DNA of 64,000 bases from Paracoccaceae bacterium (GCA_026989355.1 JALSJM010000001.1:62001-126000), one strand, 5' to 3'. Shown: positions 9,970-20,577, counted from the first letter of the stretch. Numbers and translations: made by a program. The notes: generated from the sequence alone by a model not told the origin.

Positions 9970-11187
9970 TCAGTTGAAAAGCACGGCGAACAGGGCCGTT
10001 TCACCCGATACCAGCCGTTCGAATGACCGCACGCTTTCGGACGAGGCAACCGGGCCGCGCTCGAGATAGGGCAGAAGCCCCGAACCCTGAACCCAGGTAA
10101 CGATATCCACCACCGGCGGATCATCGAACATCTTCCTTACATTCACGCCGCCCGCCGGCGCAATCCGCCAGTACGGGATAAGCAGCTTGCCGTTCAGGAT
10201 GTCTTCTCCGTCTTTCAGAACCGCCAGCCAGGCCTCGCCGGCACCCTGCGGCACCTCGAAACCAAGTGCTGCCTGCTGATTGTCATTGGGAATCCATTCG
10301 CGGTCGTTGTCGGTTTCCTCGGCCAGTTTCGTCCAGAACACCAGGTTGTCGGCGATCATTGCCAGGAAATGCTCGCGTGCTGCCCGGGTGTGGGCCGTAT
10401 CGGGCCTGCGGTTCAGCGTGCCATAGACCATTGCGAACTGATCCACGAACCGCCCCATCTGCATTTCCATGGCATTGTCGGGGGGGATGTTGCCGCGCAG
10501 GTCGGCCAGTCTTGCATTGCTGTCCATGACGGCCTGGATGGCCGTTGCGGGTTCGAAGGCGATCACCAGTTCGGACAGCCCCGAGAGCAGATGCGTATAG
10601 GCCGAAAGCCAGGCGGCATCGGCGGTGTCGAAACGCACCACGGGATCGGGCTGCATGTCTGCCCCGGCACCACCGCCCCGGCGGGGCAGGATCGAGGTTG
10701 CGGCGATCATCATCAGGTCTTCGCCTTCGTCGCGCCTGGCATTCATGTTCACGTCAAACCACAGATCACGCAGATTGATTTCCAGTGCCAGATCACTGCC
10801 TTCGGGAATGGCGGCCAGCGCCGTGCGGCTCTGCTCCATGTCGGCACCGAGGGTGGCGAACATTTCGCTTATCAGATCTGCGCGAAATGGCTTGGCTGCC
10901 GGATTCGGAGCCACCGGCAGACGCAGCACGGGCAGGTTCAGAAATCTGCCGGCTTCGTCGAGCGTTGCATTGTGCTGCCATCGGATCTGCATGGTTTTCT
11001 CGATACCGCGCAGGAAGCGTACGCCACCAAGTGCGAACAGATCATCGGGCGAAGGATTTGCAATGCTTGCCAGATCCCTTTCCGTGGCGGCCAGGCCCTT
11101 TTCGGCGATGGTGGTTGAAACGTTTTGCGCACCTGCAAGGGCCAGCGTGGGCGCAAGAGCAACGGCAAGAACGGAAAGCATACGCAT
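9970..11187 (-). CDS. Secreted protein of unknown function between mdh and sucC
   Basis: 405 residues starting at the ATG at 11187, chosen because GGAG lies six bases upstream and a clean Sec signal peptide follows (MRMLSVLAVALAPTLALAGA, cleavage near residue 20). An upstream in-frame ATG at 11244 would bury that signal. The mature protein is acidic and Ala/Leu-rich, with no motif I recognise; it contains FDVNMNARRDEGED, a possible Ca2+-type acidic segment. I recall similar hypothetical proteins beside mdh/sucC in Rhodobacterales, but no function. It follows mdh at 98 bases and precedes the sucC operator by 16 bases. Confidence 0.75.
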   Translation of the reverse strand: MRMLSVLAVALAPTLALAGAQNVSTTIAEKGLAATERDLASIANPSPDDLFALGGVRFLRGIEKTMQIRWQHNATLDEAGRFLNLPVLRLPVAPNPAAKPFRADLISEMFATLGADMEQSRTALAAIPEGSDLALEINLRDLWFDVNMNARRDEGEDLMMIAATSILPRRGGGAGADMQPDPVVRFDTADAAWLSAYTHLLSGLSELVIAFEPATAIQAVMDSNARLADLRGNIPPDNAMEMQMGRFVDQFAMVYGTLNRRPDTAHTRAAREHFLAMIADNLVFWTKLAEETDNDREWIPNDNQQAALGFEVPQGAGEAWLAVLKDGEDILNGKLLIPYWRIAPAGGVNVRKMFDDPPVVDIVTWVQGSGLLPYLERGPVASSESVRSFERLVSGETALFAVLFN

Positions 11188-11285
11188 TGGATACTCCGGT
11201 AACTGCATGGAAAAGATGAAGGCACCCCGAAGATCCGGGGGCATCTCGGGACAGGCAAGTCAGGTTTTCCCTACCTCTGCGAATG

Positions 11286-12421
<1,136 letters not shown>

Positions 12422-13285
12422 ATGGACCTGCTCATCCGCCCCTGCCGCTCGGTGCTCTATATCCCCGCGTCGAATCCCCGGGCGCTGGAGAAAGCCCGCA
12501 GGCTTGATGCCGATGCCATCATCTTCGATCTTGAAGATGCGGTTGCCCCGGACCAGAAGGAAACCGCGCGAACCCGTCTGCGCGAACTGTTCGACAGCAC
12601 CGATTTCGGGCCGCGTTTCAGGATCGTGCGGATCAATGCGCTTGATACGCCCTGGGGGCATGCCGATGCCCGCGCCTTTGCCGATACCGGTGTGGACGCG
12701 CTCCTTTTGCCCAAGGTCGATGGTGCTGCGGCGGTTGATGAACTGGCGGCGATCGTGCCGGCACTGCCCCTTTGGGCCATGATGGAAACGCCGCTCGGGA
12801 TTCTGAACGCATCAGAGGTGGCCGCGCATGGGCGGGTTGCGGGCTTCGTGATGGGCACCAACGATCTGGCAAAGGATCTGGGCGCTCGTTCCGACCCGAT
12901 GCGCATGCCGCTGATGACGGCGCTTCAGAGCTGTCTTCTGGCGGCGCGCGCCCATGGGGTGATTGCGATTGACGGAGTTTACAACGCATTCCGCGACAAC
13001 GAAGGACTGCGCCGCGAATGCCGTCAGGGACGCGACATGGGTTTTGACGGCAAGACCCTGATTCATCCGGCGCAGATTGCCATCGCCAACGAAGTTTTCG
13101 CCCCTGACGAAAGCGAGATCGATCATGCAAGGCGCCAGATTGCCGCCTTTGAAGAGGCCGAGCGCGAAGGCCGGGGCGTGGCGGTGCTGGATGGCCGGAT
13201 TGTCGAAAACCTGCATGTGGAGGCGGCGCGGCGGCTTCTTGCCCGCGCAGCTGCAATTCTGAAGATGAAAGGCGGTGCGAAATGA
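12422..13285 (+). CDS. mcl2: HpcH/HpaI-CitE family protein, probable (3S)-malyl-CoA thioesterase
   Basis: Aldolase/citrate-lyase-family protein of 287 residues. The N-terminus (PCRSVLYIPASNPRALEKA) and DADAIIFDLEDAV closely resemble, from memory, Rhodobacter Mcl2, the (3S)-malyl-CoA thioesterase that works with malyl-CoA lyase in glyoxylate and acetate assimilation. Mg-site residues sit in DLEDAV and METPLG; MGTNDLAKDLG follows. The start at 12422 puts Met four residues before the conserved block; ATGs at 12362 and 12392 are alternatives. The stop overlaps nnrU (ATGA). Linkage to mesaconyl-CoA hydratase supports an ethylmalonyl-CoA pathway role. Lyase activity instead of thioesterase cannot be excluded from sequence alone. 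Confidence 0.8.
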   Translation: MDLLIRPCRSVLYIPASNPRALEKARRLDADAIIFDLEDAVAPDQKETARTRLRELFDSTDFGPRFRIVRINALDTPWGHADARAFADTGVDALLLPKVDGAAAVDELAAIVPALPLWAMMETPLGILNASEVAAHGRVAGFVMGTNDLAKDLGARSDPMRMPLMTALQSCLLAARAHGVIAIDGVYNAFRDNEGLRRECRQGRDMGFDGKTLIHPAQIAIANEVFAPDESEIDHARRQIAAFEEAEREGRGVAVLDGRIVENLHVEAARRLLARAAAILKMKGGAK

Positions 13286-13839
13286 ATCTGCTGATCACGG
13301 GCCTTGTATTGTGGTGGCTGGCCCACCTGTTCAAACGCCTCTTTCCGGCGGCCCGGGTGCGGCTTGGGGCCGGCGGCAAGGGGTTGGTGGCACTTGTGCT
13401 GCTGCTTTCGGTGGTGCTGATGGTGCTGGGTTATCGGACAGCGCCGTTCGAGCCGGTCTATCAGCCTCTGCCCGGCATGGGGCATGCGAACAATCTTCTG
13501 ATGCTGTTCGCCCTCTTTCTGTTCGGTGCCGGCCATGTAAAGGGACGGATCGCGGGGATGGTCCGTCATCCCATGCTCTGGGGCATGGTGCTCTGGGCTG
13601 TGGCGCATCTTCTGGTCAATGGCGATCTCGCCTCGCTGGTCCTGTTCGGCGGCCTCGGCCTCTGGGCCCTGGTGACAATGATCGTGATCAATCGTGCCGA
13701 AGGCTTCTGGCGACGCCCCGCACCGGGCCCCTGGAAGAAGGATCTTGCGGCTTTTGCGATTGCCCTGATCCTTTACGGGGGCATCGCCGCCATCCATGTC
13801 TGGCTTGGTTACAACCCGTTTCAGGGGGATTACGGATGA
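13282..13839 (+). CDS. nnrU: NnrU family membrane protein
   Basis: 185 residues with about five hydrophobic spans, no signal peptide. The pattern LGYRTAPFEPVYQP, GHANNLLMLFALFLFG, VRHPMLWGMVLWAVAHLLVNGD and a C-terminal YNPF fits the NnrU family (relatives of isoprenoid-modifying methyltransferase-like membrane proteins; reported in denitrification gene sets but widespread in alphaproteobacteria). The start overlaps the previous stop and the stop overlaps the DUF1737 gene start, so all four genes from 12422 to 15097 are co-translated. Its role within EMC-pathway genes is unknown. Confidence 0.85.
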   Translation: MNLLITGLVLWWLAHLFKRLFPAARVRLGAGGKGLVALVLLLSVVLMVLGYRTAPFEPVYQPLPGMGHANNLLMLFALFLFGAGHVKGRIAGMVRHPMLWGMVLWAVAHLLVNGDLASLVLFGGLGLWALVTMIVINRAEGFWRRPAPGPWKKDLAAFAIALILYGGIAAIHVWLGYNPFQGDYG

Positions 13840-14039
13840 AGCTTTACCGCCTGTTGACCGAAGATGACACCGCCGCCTTTTGCCACAAGGTAACGGCGGC
13901 GCTTGCCAATGGCTGGGTGCTCCATGGTGATCCGGCCTATGCGTTCGATCCCGAGTGTGGCGTGATGCGTTGCGCCCAGGCGGTCGTGAAAGAGGTCGAG
14001 GGCATCTACAGCCCTGATGTGAAACTGGCAGATCAATGA
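13836..14039 (+). CDS. DUF1737 small protein
   Basis: 67 residues, cytosolic. MKLYRLLTEDDTAAFCHKV followed by LANGWVLHGDPAYAFD is the DUF1737 pattern: a small alpha/beta domain of unknown function. The ATG at 13836 overlaps the nnrU stop (ATGA) and its own stop overlaps the ATG of the next gene at 14036. Conserved linkage of this small protein to the mcl2-like gene and mesaconyl-CoA hydratase suggests a link to that pathway, but nothing in the sequence tells what it does. Confidence 0.85.
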   Translation: MKLYRLLTEDDTAAFCHKVTAALANGWVLHGDPAYAFDPECGVMRCAQAVVKEVEGIYSPDVKLADQ

Positions 14040-15097
14040 GTATGGGCAAGGCTGCAGGCATGCCGGAAAGCAAGGCTGGAGTGGGGCGATTCTTCGAGGA
14101 TTATGCTGTCGGTGATGTGATCACGCATGCGGTTCCTCGCACCGTGGGAGAGGGTGAACGCGCCCTTTATCACGCGCTTTACCCCGCACGCCACGCGCTG
14201 CATTCATCGGATGAATTCGCCCGCGCATGCGGCTTGCCCGCATCGCCGCTTGATGATCTGATCACCTTTCATGTGGTTTTCGGAAAGACGGTGCCGGACG
14301 TTTCGCTGAATGCGCTGGCCAATCTCGGCTATGGCGAGGGGCGCTGGCTGAAGCCGGTCTTCCCCGGCGATACCCTGATGGCGTGCTCCGAAGTGATCGG
14401 GGTGAGGGAAAACTCGAACGGCAAATCGGGTATAGTCTGGGTGCGCACGGCGGGGCTGAACCAGCGTGGCGAGAAAGTGCTTTCCTATGTGCGCTGGGTG
14501 ATGGTGCGAAAGCGCGATCCCGAAGCTCCCGCTCCGGCTGTCGTGATTCCGGATATCGCGCCGGTCGTGGCCCCCGAAAGCCTTGCTTCCCCCGAGGGGC
14601 TGGATCTTGCCGGTCATGATTCCGCCCTGACGGGCGAGCCCTACCGGTGGGGCGATTATGCGGTGGGCGAAAGGATCGATCACGTGGACGGCGCGACGAT
14701 CGAGGAAGCCGAACACATGATGGCCGCACGGTTGTGGCAGAACACCGCCAGGGTGCATTTCGACACATCCGTCCGCCCCGATGGCCGCCGGCTGATCTAT
14801 GGCGGGCATGTGATTTCGCTTGCGCGCGCGCTTTCCTTCAACGGGCTGGCCAATGCGCAGATGATCCTGGGGCTGAATGCCGGCATACATGTCAATCCGT
14901 GCCACGCCGGCGATACCGTGCATGCCTGGTCGGAAGTGCTTGACAAGGCCCCTTCAGCCGTGCCGGGGGCGGGGCTTTTGCGTTTGCGGCTGGTGGCTAC
15001 CCGGGGGTATGCGCCATTCGCCCTGCGCGATGAAAGCGGCAAATACCTGCCGGAAATCCTGCTTGATCTTGACTACTGGGTTCTGCTGCCCTTGTAA
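14036..15097 (+). CDS. mch: Mesaconyl-CoA hydratase (MaoC family)
   Basis: Hydrates mesaconyl-C1-CoA to beta-methylmalyl-CoA in the ethylmalonyl-CoA pathway. 353 residues, a double hot-dog MaoC-type protein. Segments such as DHVDGATIEEAEHM, LWQNTARVHF, YGGHVISLARALSFNGLAN and FHVVFGKTVPDVSLNA match, as I remember it, the Rhodobacter enzyme nearly word for word. Start at 14036 (ATGA overlap); an ATG at 14042 is also possible. Together with the mcl2-like gene, mce and meaB in this window it indicates acetyl-CoA assimilation by the EMC route. It carries an intragenic copy of the TGTGATCACG decamer at 14116-14125. Confidence 0.92.
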   Translation: MSMGKAAGMPESKAGVGRFFEDYAVGDVITHAVPRTVGEGERALYHALYPARHALHSSDEFARACGLPASPLDDLITFHVVFGKTVPDVSLNALANLGYGEGRWLKPVFPGDTLMACSEVIGVRENSNGKSGIVWVRTAGLNQRGEKVLSYVRWVMVRKRDPEAPAPAVVIPDIAPVVAPESLASPEGLDLAGHDSALTGEPYRWGDYAVGERIDHVDGATIEEAEHMMAARLWQNTARVHFDTSVRPDGRRLIYGGHVISLARALSFNGLANAQMILGLNAGIHVNPCHAGDTVHAWSEVLDKAPSAVPGAGLLRLRLVATRGYAPFALRDESGKYLPEILLDLDYWVLLPL

Positions 15098-15104
15098 TCG
15101 CCGG

Positions 15105-15980
15105 ATGATGAAAAGATCCTTGGCATGTTTCGGCAGTCTGCTTGTTGCGGCATCTGTTGCAGCCGGTCCTGTCGGGGCCGGGAGCATCAACGTGACGGCA
15201 GAACCGATGGCCGCCCGGGCCATGGCTGACGGCAGCAAGAACGCCGGCAAGCAGAAGCCGCCCCCGCCGATGCCGGTGGACGACGCACATTTCGCCTATA
15301 TCCGGGCCAATCTGATTGCCACCTTCTATCATGAATTCGCTCACGCGCTGATTGATCTTCTGGTCCTTCCGGTTCTCGGACAGGAGGAAGACGCGGCAGA
15401 CATTCTGAGCGTTCTCATGCTGAACATGGATTTTCGGGGTGAGGAACTTGAACAGCTTGCCCGCGACGCAGCCCGTGCCTTCAGGGCGGATGCAATCGAC
15501 AGGGAAGAAAATGATCAGCCTTGGGCCTGGGCTGACGAACATGGCCCCGAATGGCAGCGGTATTACAATTTCGTCTGTCTGCATTTCGGGGCCGCTCCGG
15601 ATCTGCGCCGGGTATTTGCCGAAACCATGGGGCTGCCCGAAGCGCGGGCCGGAATCTGCCCGGACGAGTTCATGCTTGCCAGTCGGAGTTGGGGGTTCGC
15701 TCTGGCCCGCGTGAAGAAAGGGGCGCCGGGGGAAAGCATCAGATTCAGAAGTCATGCGCGGCGCCATCTTCACAAACGTGCCGCCGCCACGATCCATGCT
15801 GCGGTGAAGCGTCTGAACCGCTCCTATGTGTTGCCGAAACAGTTGCGGGTCATCGTGAAGCATTGTCGGGATGACAGCCCGCTCTCCGCATTCTATACGC
15901 CGGACCGTATTTCGATCACGGTATGCACCGAATATATCGATGATCTGCTTCATCAGGCGCGCACGGCAGGAAGTTTGTGA
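15105..15980 (+). CDS. DUF4344-type secreted metallopeptidase
   Basis: 291 residues with an N-terminal signal peptide (hydrophobic residues 5-25) and a zinc-binding HEFAH (His76, Glu77, His80) followed by QEEDAADILS, the pattern of DUF4344 putative metallopeptidases. Cysteines in FVCLHFG, GICPDEF, KHCRDD and TVCTEY could form disulfides in the periplasm. The ATG at 15105, seven bases after the mch stop, precedes the signal peptide; ATG 15108 is equivalent. Substrate unknown. The stop codon itself lies inside the decamer box before sdhC. Confidence 0.8.
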   Translation: MMKRSLACFGSLLVAASVAAGPVGAGSINVTAEPMAARAMADGSKNAGKQKPPPPMPVDDAHFAYIRANLIATFYHEFAHALIDLLVLPVLGQEEDAADILSVLMLNMDFRGEELEQLARDAARAFRADAIDREENDQPWAWADEHGPEWQRYYNFVCLHFGAAPDLRRVFAETMGLPEARAGICPDEFMLASRSWGFALARVKKGAPGESIRFRSHARRHLHKRAAATIHAAVKRLNRSYVLPKQLRVIVKHCRDDSPLSAFYTPDRISITVCTEYIDDLLHQARTAGSL

Positions 15981-15985
15981 TCACG
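15976..15985. promoter_or_regulatory. TGTGATCACG box upstream of sdhC
   Basis: The same decamer as at sucC and mdh (here in the TGTGATCACG orientation) overlaps the stop codon of the DUF4344 gene, 149 bases before the sdhC start. The following 145 bases are AT-rich for this genome, and hold an imperfect dyad (AAAATTC near 16007 against GAATTTT near 16034). This is the only noncoding stretch before sdhCDAB, so the operon promoter should lie here. Confidence 0.5.
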
Positions 15986-16133
15986 AATCCCCGAAACAAT
16001 ATCACAAAATTCGAAAACCATGTTCGCGCCATGAATTTTTGTGTTCTTTCCGGCCGGCGAGGCGTGACTCGGGTTCGATAATCTGTATTGATGTGGCTGA
16101 CCGGAGACTCAAAAACCATTTCCAGGTGGCATG

Positions 16134-16517
16134 ATGTCAGAACAGAAAACGCCGCAGAGGCCTCTTTCGCCGCATCTTTCCGTTTACAAGCCGCAGATCA
16201 CCTCTGCGGTATCGATCTTTCACCGGATTACCGGAGTTGTGATGACGCTGGGGGCGGCGCTTGTCATCTGGTGGTTCGTGGCCGGGGCTATTTCGGCAGA
16301 GTATTTTACCTTCGTGGAAAGGATGATCACATCGTGGCCGGGCGATCTGGTGATGTTCGGTCTGCTCTGGGCCCTTGTCTTTCATGCCCTTAATGGCATC
16401 CGGCATCTGATCTGGGATGCCGGATGCTGCATGGAGATCGAGAGCGTGAACCGCAGCGGCTGGTTCGTGATCGCGGTTTCGGCCGTACTGACTGTGGCCA
16501 TTGCGTGGATCGTTTGA
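16134..16517 (+). CDS. sdhC: Succinate dehydrogenase cytochrome b556 subunit
   Basis: Membrane anchor of complex II that helps bind haem b and ubiquinone. 127 residues, three membrane spans. The signature RPLSPHLSVYKPQ near the N-terminus, FHRITGVVM in the first span, and the haem-ligand region FHALNGIRHLIWD are clear. ATG 16134 is preferred over 16131 because AGGTGG then sits four bases upstream rather than one. First gene of sdhCDAB, with 14 bases to sdhD. Confidence 0.95.
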   Translation: MSEQKTPQRPLSPHLSVYKPQITSAVSIFHRITGVVMTLGAALVIWWFVAGAISAEYFTFVERMITSWPGDLVMFGLLWALVFHALNGIRHLIWDAGCCMEIESVNRSGWFVIAVSAVLTVAIAWIV

Positions 16518-16531
16518 GAGGGGGGCGCAGG

Positions 16532-16921
16532 GTGGAACGGAAGCGTTACGTTACCGATTTCAAAAGGGTCGAAGGTCTGGGAGCTGCCCATGACGGGGTA
16601 GAGCACTGGTGGCAGCAACGCCTGAGCGCGGTTGCGCTGGTGTTTCTGACGCCTTTTTTCCTGTTTCCTTTCGCCCGTACGCTGGGGCAGGGGCATGAGG
16701 CGATGCGTGCCACTTACGGCGACTGGTGGAATGCGGCTATTGCCATTCTTTTTGTGATCACGTCCATGTGGCATCTGCGGCTTGGCCTGCAGGTGGTGAT
16801 CGAGGACTACGTGCATTCGAAACCCGTTCGTACCGCCGCGCTTGTGGCCAACAGCCTGCTTTCCGTCGCCGTTGCCATCGGCGGCGTTTTCGCCATCGCA
16901 AAAATCGCCTTCGGTGCCTGA
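16532..16921 (+). CDS. sdhD: Succinate dehydrogenase membrane anchor subunit
   Basis: Second complex II anchor, 129 residues, three membrane spans. [14 protein letters not shown] begins the first span, and [17 protein letters not shown] carries the likely haem and quinone-proximal residues. The start is a GTG at 16532 with a strong GAGGGGGGC just upstream; an in-frame ATG farther back overlaps sdhC deeply and gives a non-family N-terminus. Ten bases separate it from sdhA. A TGTGATCACG decamer falls in its coding sequence at 16753-16762. Confidence 0.93.
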   Translation: MERKRYVTDFKRVEGLGAAHDGVEHWWQQRLSAVALVFLTPFFLFPFARTLGQGHEAMRATYGDWWNAAIAILFVITSMWHLRLGLQVVIEDYVHSKPVRTAALVANSLLSVAVAIGGVFAIAKIAFGA

Positions 16922-16931
16922 GGAACGAAAC

Positions 16932-18740
16932 ATGGCAGCCTACGAGATCATCGAGCACGAATATGACGTTGTGGTTGTCGGCGCCGGCGGCGCCGGCCTG
17001 CGGGCCACGCTGGGGATGGCCGAACAAGGCCTGCGTACGGCCTGCATAAGCAAGGTGTTCCCGACCCGTTCGCATACCGTGGCCGCACAGGGGGGCATTG
17101 CGGCCTCGCTTGGCAACATGGGGCCCGACAACTGGCAGTGGCACATGTATGACACGGTGAAGGGATCCGACTGGCTGGGCGATAACGATACCATCGAATA
17201 CGTGACCCGCCATGCTCCGCAGGCGGTGATCGAGCTCGAACATTACGGCGTGCCGTTTTCGCGCACCGAAGAGGGCAAGATCTATCAGCGTCCTTTCGGC
17301 GGCCATACCACCGAATTCGGCGAGGGCCCGCCCGTGCAGCGCACCTGTGCGGCGGCCGACCGTACCGGCCATGCCATGCTGCACACGCTCTATGGCCGTT
17401 CGCTGAAGGAAAGGGCGGTGTTCTACATCGAGTATTTCGCGCTTGATCTGATCATGTCGGATGATGGCGCCTGCACCGGCCTGATGGCCTGGAAGCTTGA
17501 TGACGGCACCATCCACCGTTTCAATGCCAAGATGGTGGTACTGGCCACCGGCGGTGCCGGGCGCACCTATTTCAGCGCTACCTCCGCCCATACCTGCACG
17601 GGCGATGGCGGGGGCATGGTTACCCGCGCCGGCCTGCCGATGCAGGATCAGGAATTCGTGCAGTTCCACCCCACCGGCGTTTACGGCGCCGGTGTGCTGA
17701 TCACCGAAGGAGTGCGTGGCGAGGGCGGCTATCTCACCAACAGCGAGGGTGAGCGTTTCATGGAGCGCTATGCCCCCACCTACAAGGATCTTGCCTCGCG
17801 CGATGTGGTCAGCCGTTGCATGACGCTTGAAATCCGTGAGGGCCGTGGCGTGGGGCCGCTGAAGGATCACATTCACCTGAACCTCAGCCATCTGCCGCCC
17901 GAGGTGATTCACGAGCGTCTGCCCGGTATCGCCGAAAGCGCACGTATCTTCGCGGGTGTGGATGTGACCAGACAGCCGATACCGGTGATCCCCACAGCGC
18001 ATTACAACATGGGCGGCATTCCCACCAATTACTGGGGCGAGGTCCTGAACCCCACCGGGGATGACCCCGATGCCGTGGTGCCGGGCCTGATGGCCGTGGG
18101 CGAGGCTGCGAGTGCCTCGCTGCACGGGGCCAACCGGCTTGGCTCGAACTCGCTGATCGATCTCGTGGTGCTTGGGCGCGCCGCTTCGATACGGGCCGGC
18201 AAGGTGGTTGACCGAGAAAGCGAGGTGCCCAGGGGGCCGGATGCCGCTGTGGAACGCATCATGGACCGTTTCGACCGCATCCGCCACATGGACGGAGATC
18301 TGCCGACAGCCGAAGCGCGTCTGCGCATGCAGCGGACCATGCAGGAGGATGCCGCCGTATTCCGCACGGCGCAGACCCTGAAGCAGGGTTGCAAGCGGAT
18401 TTCAGCCCTGTGGGAGGACATGGAGAACCTCGGGGTTTCCGATCGTTCGCTGGTATGGAACACCGATTTGATGGAAACGCTTGAACTTCAGAACCTGATG
18501 GCCAATGCAATTACCACCGTCTATAGCGCCGAGGCCCGGAAAGAGAGCCGCGGCGCCCATGCTCGCGAGGATTACCCCGAGCGTGATGACAAGCGTTGGC
18601 GAAAGCACACCATTGCCCGGGTGGACGAGACGGGCAAGGTTGCTCTTTCCTATCGTCACGTTCATACCGAGCCGCTGACCCCGCCCGAAAGGGGCGGCAT
18701 CGATCCGGCCAGGATCGCCCCCAAGAAACGTGTTTACTGA
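16932..18740 (+). CDS. sdhA: Succinate dehydrogenase flavoprotein subunit
   Basis: Catalytic subunit with covalent FAD; oxidises succinate to fumarate. 602 residues. [13 protein letters not shown] is the FAD fold, SHTVAAQGG holds the histidine that carries FAD (His within FPTRSHTV), HPTGVYGAG and [16 protein letters not shown] are substrate and flavin motifs, and [20 protein letters not shown]-type sequence (residues spanning about 530-550) marks the C-terminal domain. The ATG at 16932 follows GAGGAACGAAAC. It continues into sdhB after 12 bases. Confidence 0.98.
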   Translation: MAAYEIIEHEYDVVVVGAGGAGLRATLGMAEQGLRTACISKVFPTRSHTVAAQGGIAASLGNMGPDNWQWHMYDTVKGSDWLGDNDTIEYVTRHAPQAVIELEHYGVPFSRTEEGKIYQRPFGGHTTEFGEGPPVQRTCAAADRTGHAMLHTLYGRSLKERAVFYIEYFALDLIMSDDGACTGLMAWKLDDGTIHRFNAKMVVLATGGAGRTYFSATSAHTCTGDGGGMVTRAGLPMQDQEFVQFHPTGVYGAGVLITEGVRGEGGYLTNSEGERFMERYAPTYKDLASRDVVSRCMTLEIREGRGVGPLKDHIHLNLSHLPPEVIHERLPGIAESARIFAGVDVTRQPIPVIPTAHYNMGGIPTNYWGEVLNPTGDDPDAVVPGLMAVGEAASASLHGANRLGSNSLIDLVVLGRAASIRAGKVVDRESEVPRGPDAAVERIMDRFDRIRHMDGDLPTAEARLRMQRTMQEDAAVFRTAQTLKQGCKRISALWEDMENLGVSDRSLVWNTDLMETLELQNLMANAITTVYSAEARKESRGAHAREDYPERDDKRWRKHTIARVDETGKVALSYRHVHTEPLTPPERGGIDPARIAPKKRVY

Positions 18741-18752
18741 GGGAGAAGTCAG

Positions 18753-19532
18753 ATGGTCGAATTCACGCTCCCCAAGAACAGCCGCATCCGCACCGGCAGG
18801 ACATGGCCGCGCCCGGAAGGCGCGAAGAACCTGCGCACCTTCCGCATCTATCGCTGGAGCCCGGATGATGGGGAAAATCCCCGTGTCGATACCTATTTCG
18901 TGGATACCGACGATTGCGGACCGATGATTCTGGATGCCCTGATCTGGATCAAGAACAGGATCGATCCCACGCTGTCGTTCCGTCGCTCCTGCCGTGAGGG
19001 AATCTGCGGCTCATGTGCCATGAACATCGGCGGCACCAACACGCTTGCCTGTATCCGTGGCATGGATGAATACGATGGCGATATTGCCATTTACCCCCTG
19101 CCACATATGGAAGTGGTGCGCGATCTTGTCCCGGATCTTGCCCATTTCTATGCTCAGCATGCCAGCATCATGCCGTGGCTTGAAACCAGAACCCCCGAGC
19201 CCGAGCGCGAATGGCGTCAGTCGATCGAAGACCGCAAGAAGCTTGACGGCCTTTACGAATGCGTGATGTGCGCAAGCTGCTCCACCTCCTGCCCCAGCTA
19301 CTGGTGGAACGGCGATCGCTATCTTGGTCCGGCCACGCTTCTGCATGCCTATCGCTGGATGATCGATTCGCGCGATGAAGCGACCGGCGAGCGTCTGGAC
19401 CAGCTTGAGGATCCCTTCAAGCTTTACCGTTGCCACACCATCATGAACTGCACCAATACCTGCCCCAAGGGTCTCAATCCCGCCAAGGCCATCGCCGAAA
19501 TCAAGAAGATGATGGTTGAACGCAAGCTTTAA
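18753..19532 (+). CDS. sdhB: Succinate dehydrogenase iron-sulfur subunit
   Basis: Carries [2Fe-2S], [4Fe-4S] and [3Fe-4S] clusters linking FAD to quinone. 259 residues. Cluster ligands: [13 protein letters not shown] with a later Cys in [21 protein letters not shown]; and [21 protein letters not shown] in GAGGGAGAAGTCAG precedes the ATG. Last gene of sdhCDAB; no clear terminator follows before the next reading frame 30 bases on. Confidence 0.97.
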   Translation: MVEFTLPKNSRIRTGRTWPRPEGAKNLRTFRIYRWSPDDGENPRVDTYFVDTDDCGPMILDALIWIKNRIDPTLSFRRSCREGICGSCAMNIGGTNTLACIRGMDEYDGDIAIYPLPHMEVVRDLVPDLAHFYAQHASIMPWLETRTPEPEREWRQSIEDRKKLDGLYECVMCASCSTSCPSYWWNGDRYLGPATLLHAYRWMIDSRDEATGERLDQLEDPFKLYRCHTIMNCTNTCPKGLNPAKAIAEIKKMMVERKL

Positions 19533-19568
19533 GGACTGCCAAGGGGGGAGGCGAAAACGGGGGTGAAG

Positions 19569-20420
19569 ATGTCCGTGCCACCTGATGATGCCGGGGCCCG
19601 CCGTGCTGTGGCACCTGTGATCTGCTATCCTTCCGAGAGCCTGCAGCAACCGGATCTTGCGCTTTACCGGCGCGCCAGGGCACAGGCGGTGCAAACCGCT
19701 GCATTGCGCATCCCCCCGCGCGCGGCGTGCTGTTTCGAGGTGCCGGCCGGGCATTTCTTCCGTATCACGTCTGTCGAGGGCCCGCAGGTGGGTGATCTGA
19801 ACCTGTGGTACCTGCATGATCTGTCGGAACGATTCTACAGTGGCAAGACCCGCGCCCTGCATGGCAGCCACCTTGGTATCGGTGCCCGCATGTGGAGCAC
19901 ATTCCCGCATCTGCGCCCCATGGCCACGATCCTGGACGACACGCTTGCCTGGTATGGAATTGATGAACATGGCGGCGCGGTGCATGATGTGATCGGCACA
20001 CGCTGTGATCCCTATACCGCCAACCTTCTGTCAGGCCGCCAGTATCAGTATCACCATTGCTGCCACTCGAATCTGACGCGCGCTCTCGGTGATCACCTGG
20101 GGTTGCCCCTGCATGTGGCCGAGACGCATGTGCATGACGTTCTCAATGTCTTCATGTGCACCGGTTTCACCCGGGATACCGGACAGTATTTCATGAAGGC
20201 CAGTCCGGTGCGGCCCGGAGACTATCTGGAATTTTTTGCCGAGATCGATCTGCTGGGTGCGCTCAGTGCTTGCCCTGGCGGTGATTGTTCGGCTGTGCAT
20301 TCAAGCGATGCTGCCGCCTGTCACCCGCTGCTGGTCGAGGTGTTCGCCCCGCCCGAAGGAGCCTTGCAGGGTTGGGAACCGCCGCTTCCGAACGGGTATG
20401 ACCGCAGCCACGGGCGCTGA
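19569..20420 (+). CDS. DUF1989 (urea carboxylase-associated family) protein
   Basis: 283 residues, cytosolic. VGDLNLWYLHDLSERFYSG, GTRCDPYTANLLSG, HHCCHSNLTRAL and HVHDVLNVFMCTGF are the conserved blocks of DUF1989, a probable metal-binding family (His/Cys-rich) often encoded beside urea carboxylase; no urea genes are seen here. PVRPGDYLEFFAEIDLL, ending in CPGGDCS, completes the family pattern. ATG 19569 has GGGGGTG-type purines upstream; the GTG at 19563 is an alternative. It may read through from sdhCDAB (36-base gap) but its job is unknown. Confidence 0.8.
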   Translation: MSVPPDDAGARRAVAPVICYPSESLQQPDLALYRRARAQAVQTAALRIPPRAACCFEVPAGHFFRITSVEGPQVGDLNLWYLHDLSERFYSGKTRALHGSHLGIGARMWSTFPHLRPMATILDDTLAWYGIDEHGGAVHDVIGTRCDPYTANLLSGRQYQYHHCCHSNLTRALGDHLGLPLHVAETHVHDVLNVFMCTGFTRDTGQYFMKASPVRPGDYLEFFAEIDLLGALSACPGGDCSAVHSSDAAACHPLLVEVFAPPEGALQGWEPPLPNGYDRSHGR

Positions 20421-20461
20421 AATCGCAGCGCCGGGCTGGCCTTCGAAGCATTCTGAGGGCC

Positions 20462-20537
<76 letters not shown>

Positions 20538-20547
20538 ATGTCACGCG

Positions 20548-20577
20548 CTAGATCGGATTTTGGGGGCGGATTGTCAA
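20548..20577 (-). promoter_or_regulatory. Probable tRNA-Ala promoter
   Basis: A perfect -35 TTGACA (minus strand, 20577-20572) overlaps the end of thpR, followed after 17 bases by a weak -10 (GATCTA). It lies about 11 bases before the mature tRNA start, a normal distance for a stable RNA gene. Only the -35 is convincing. Confidence 0.45.
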
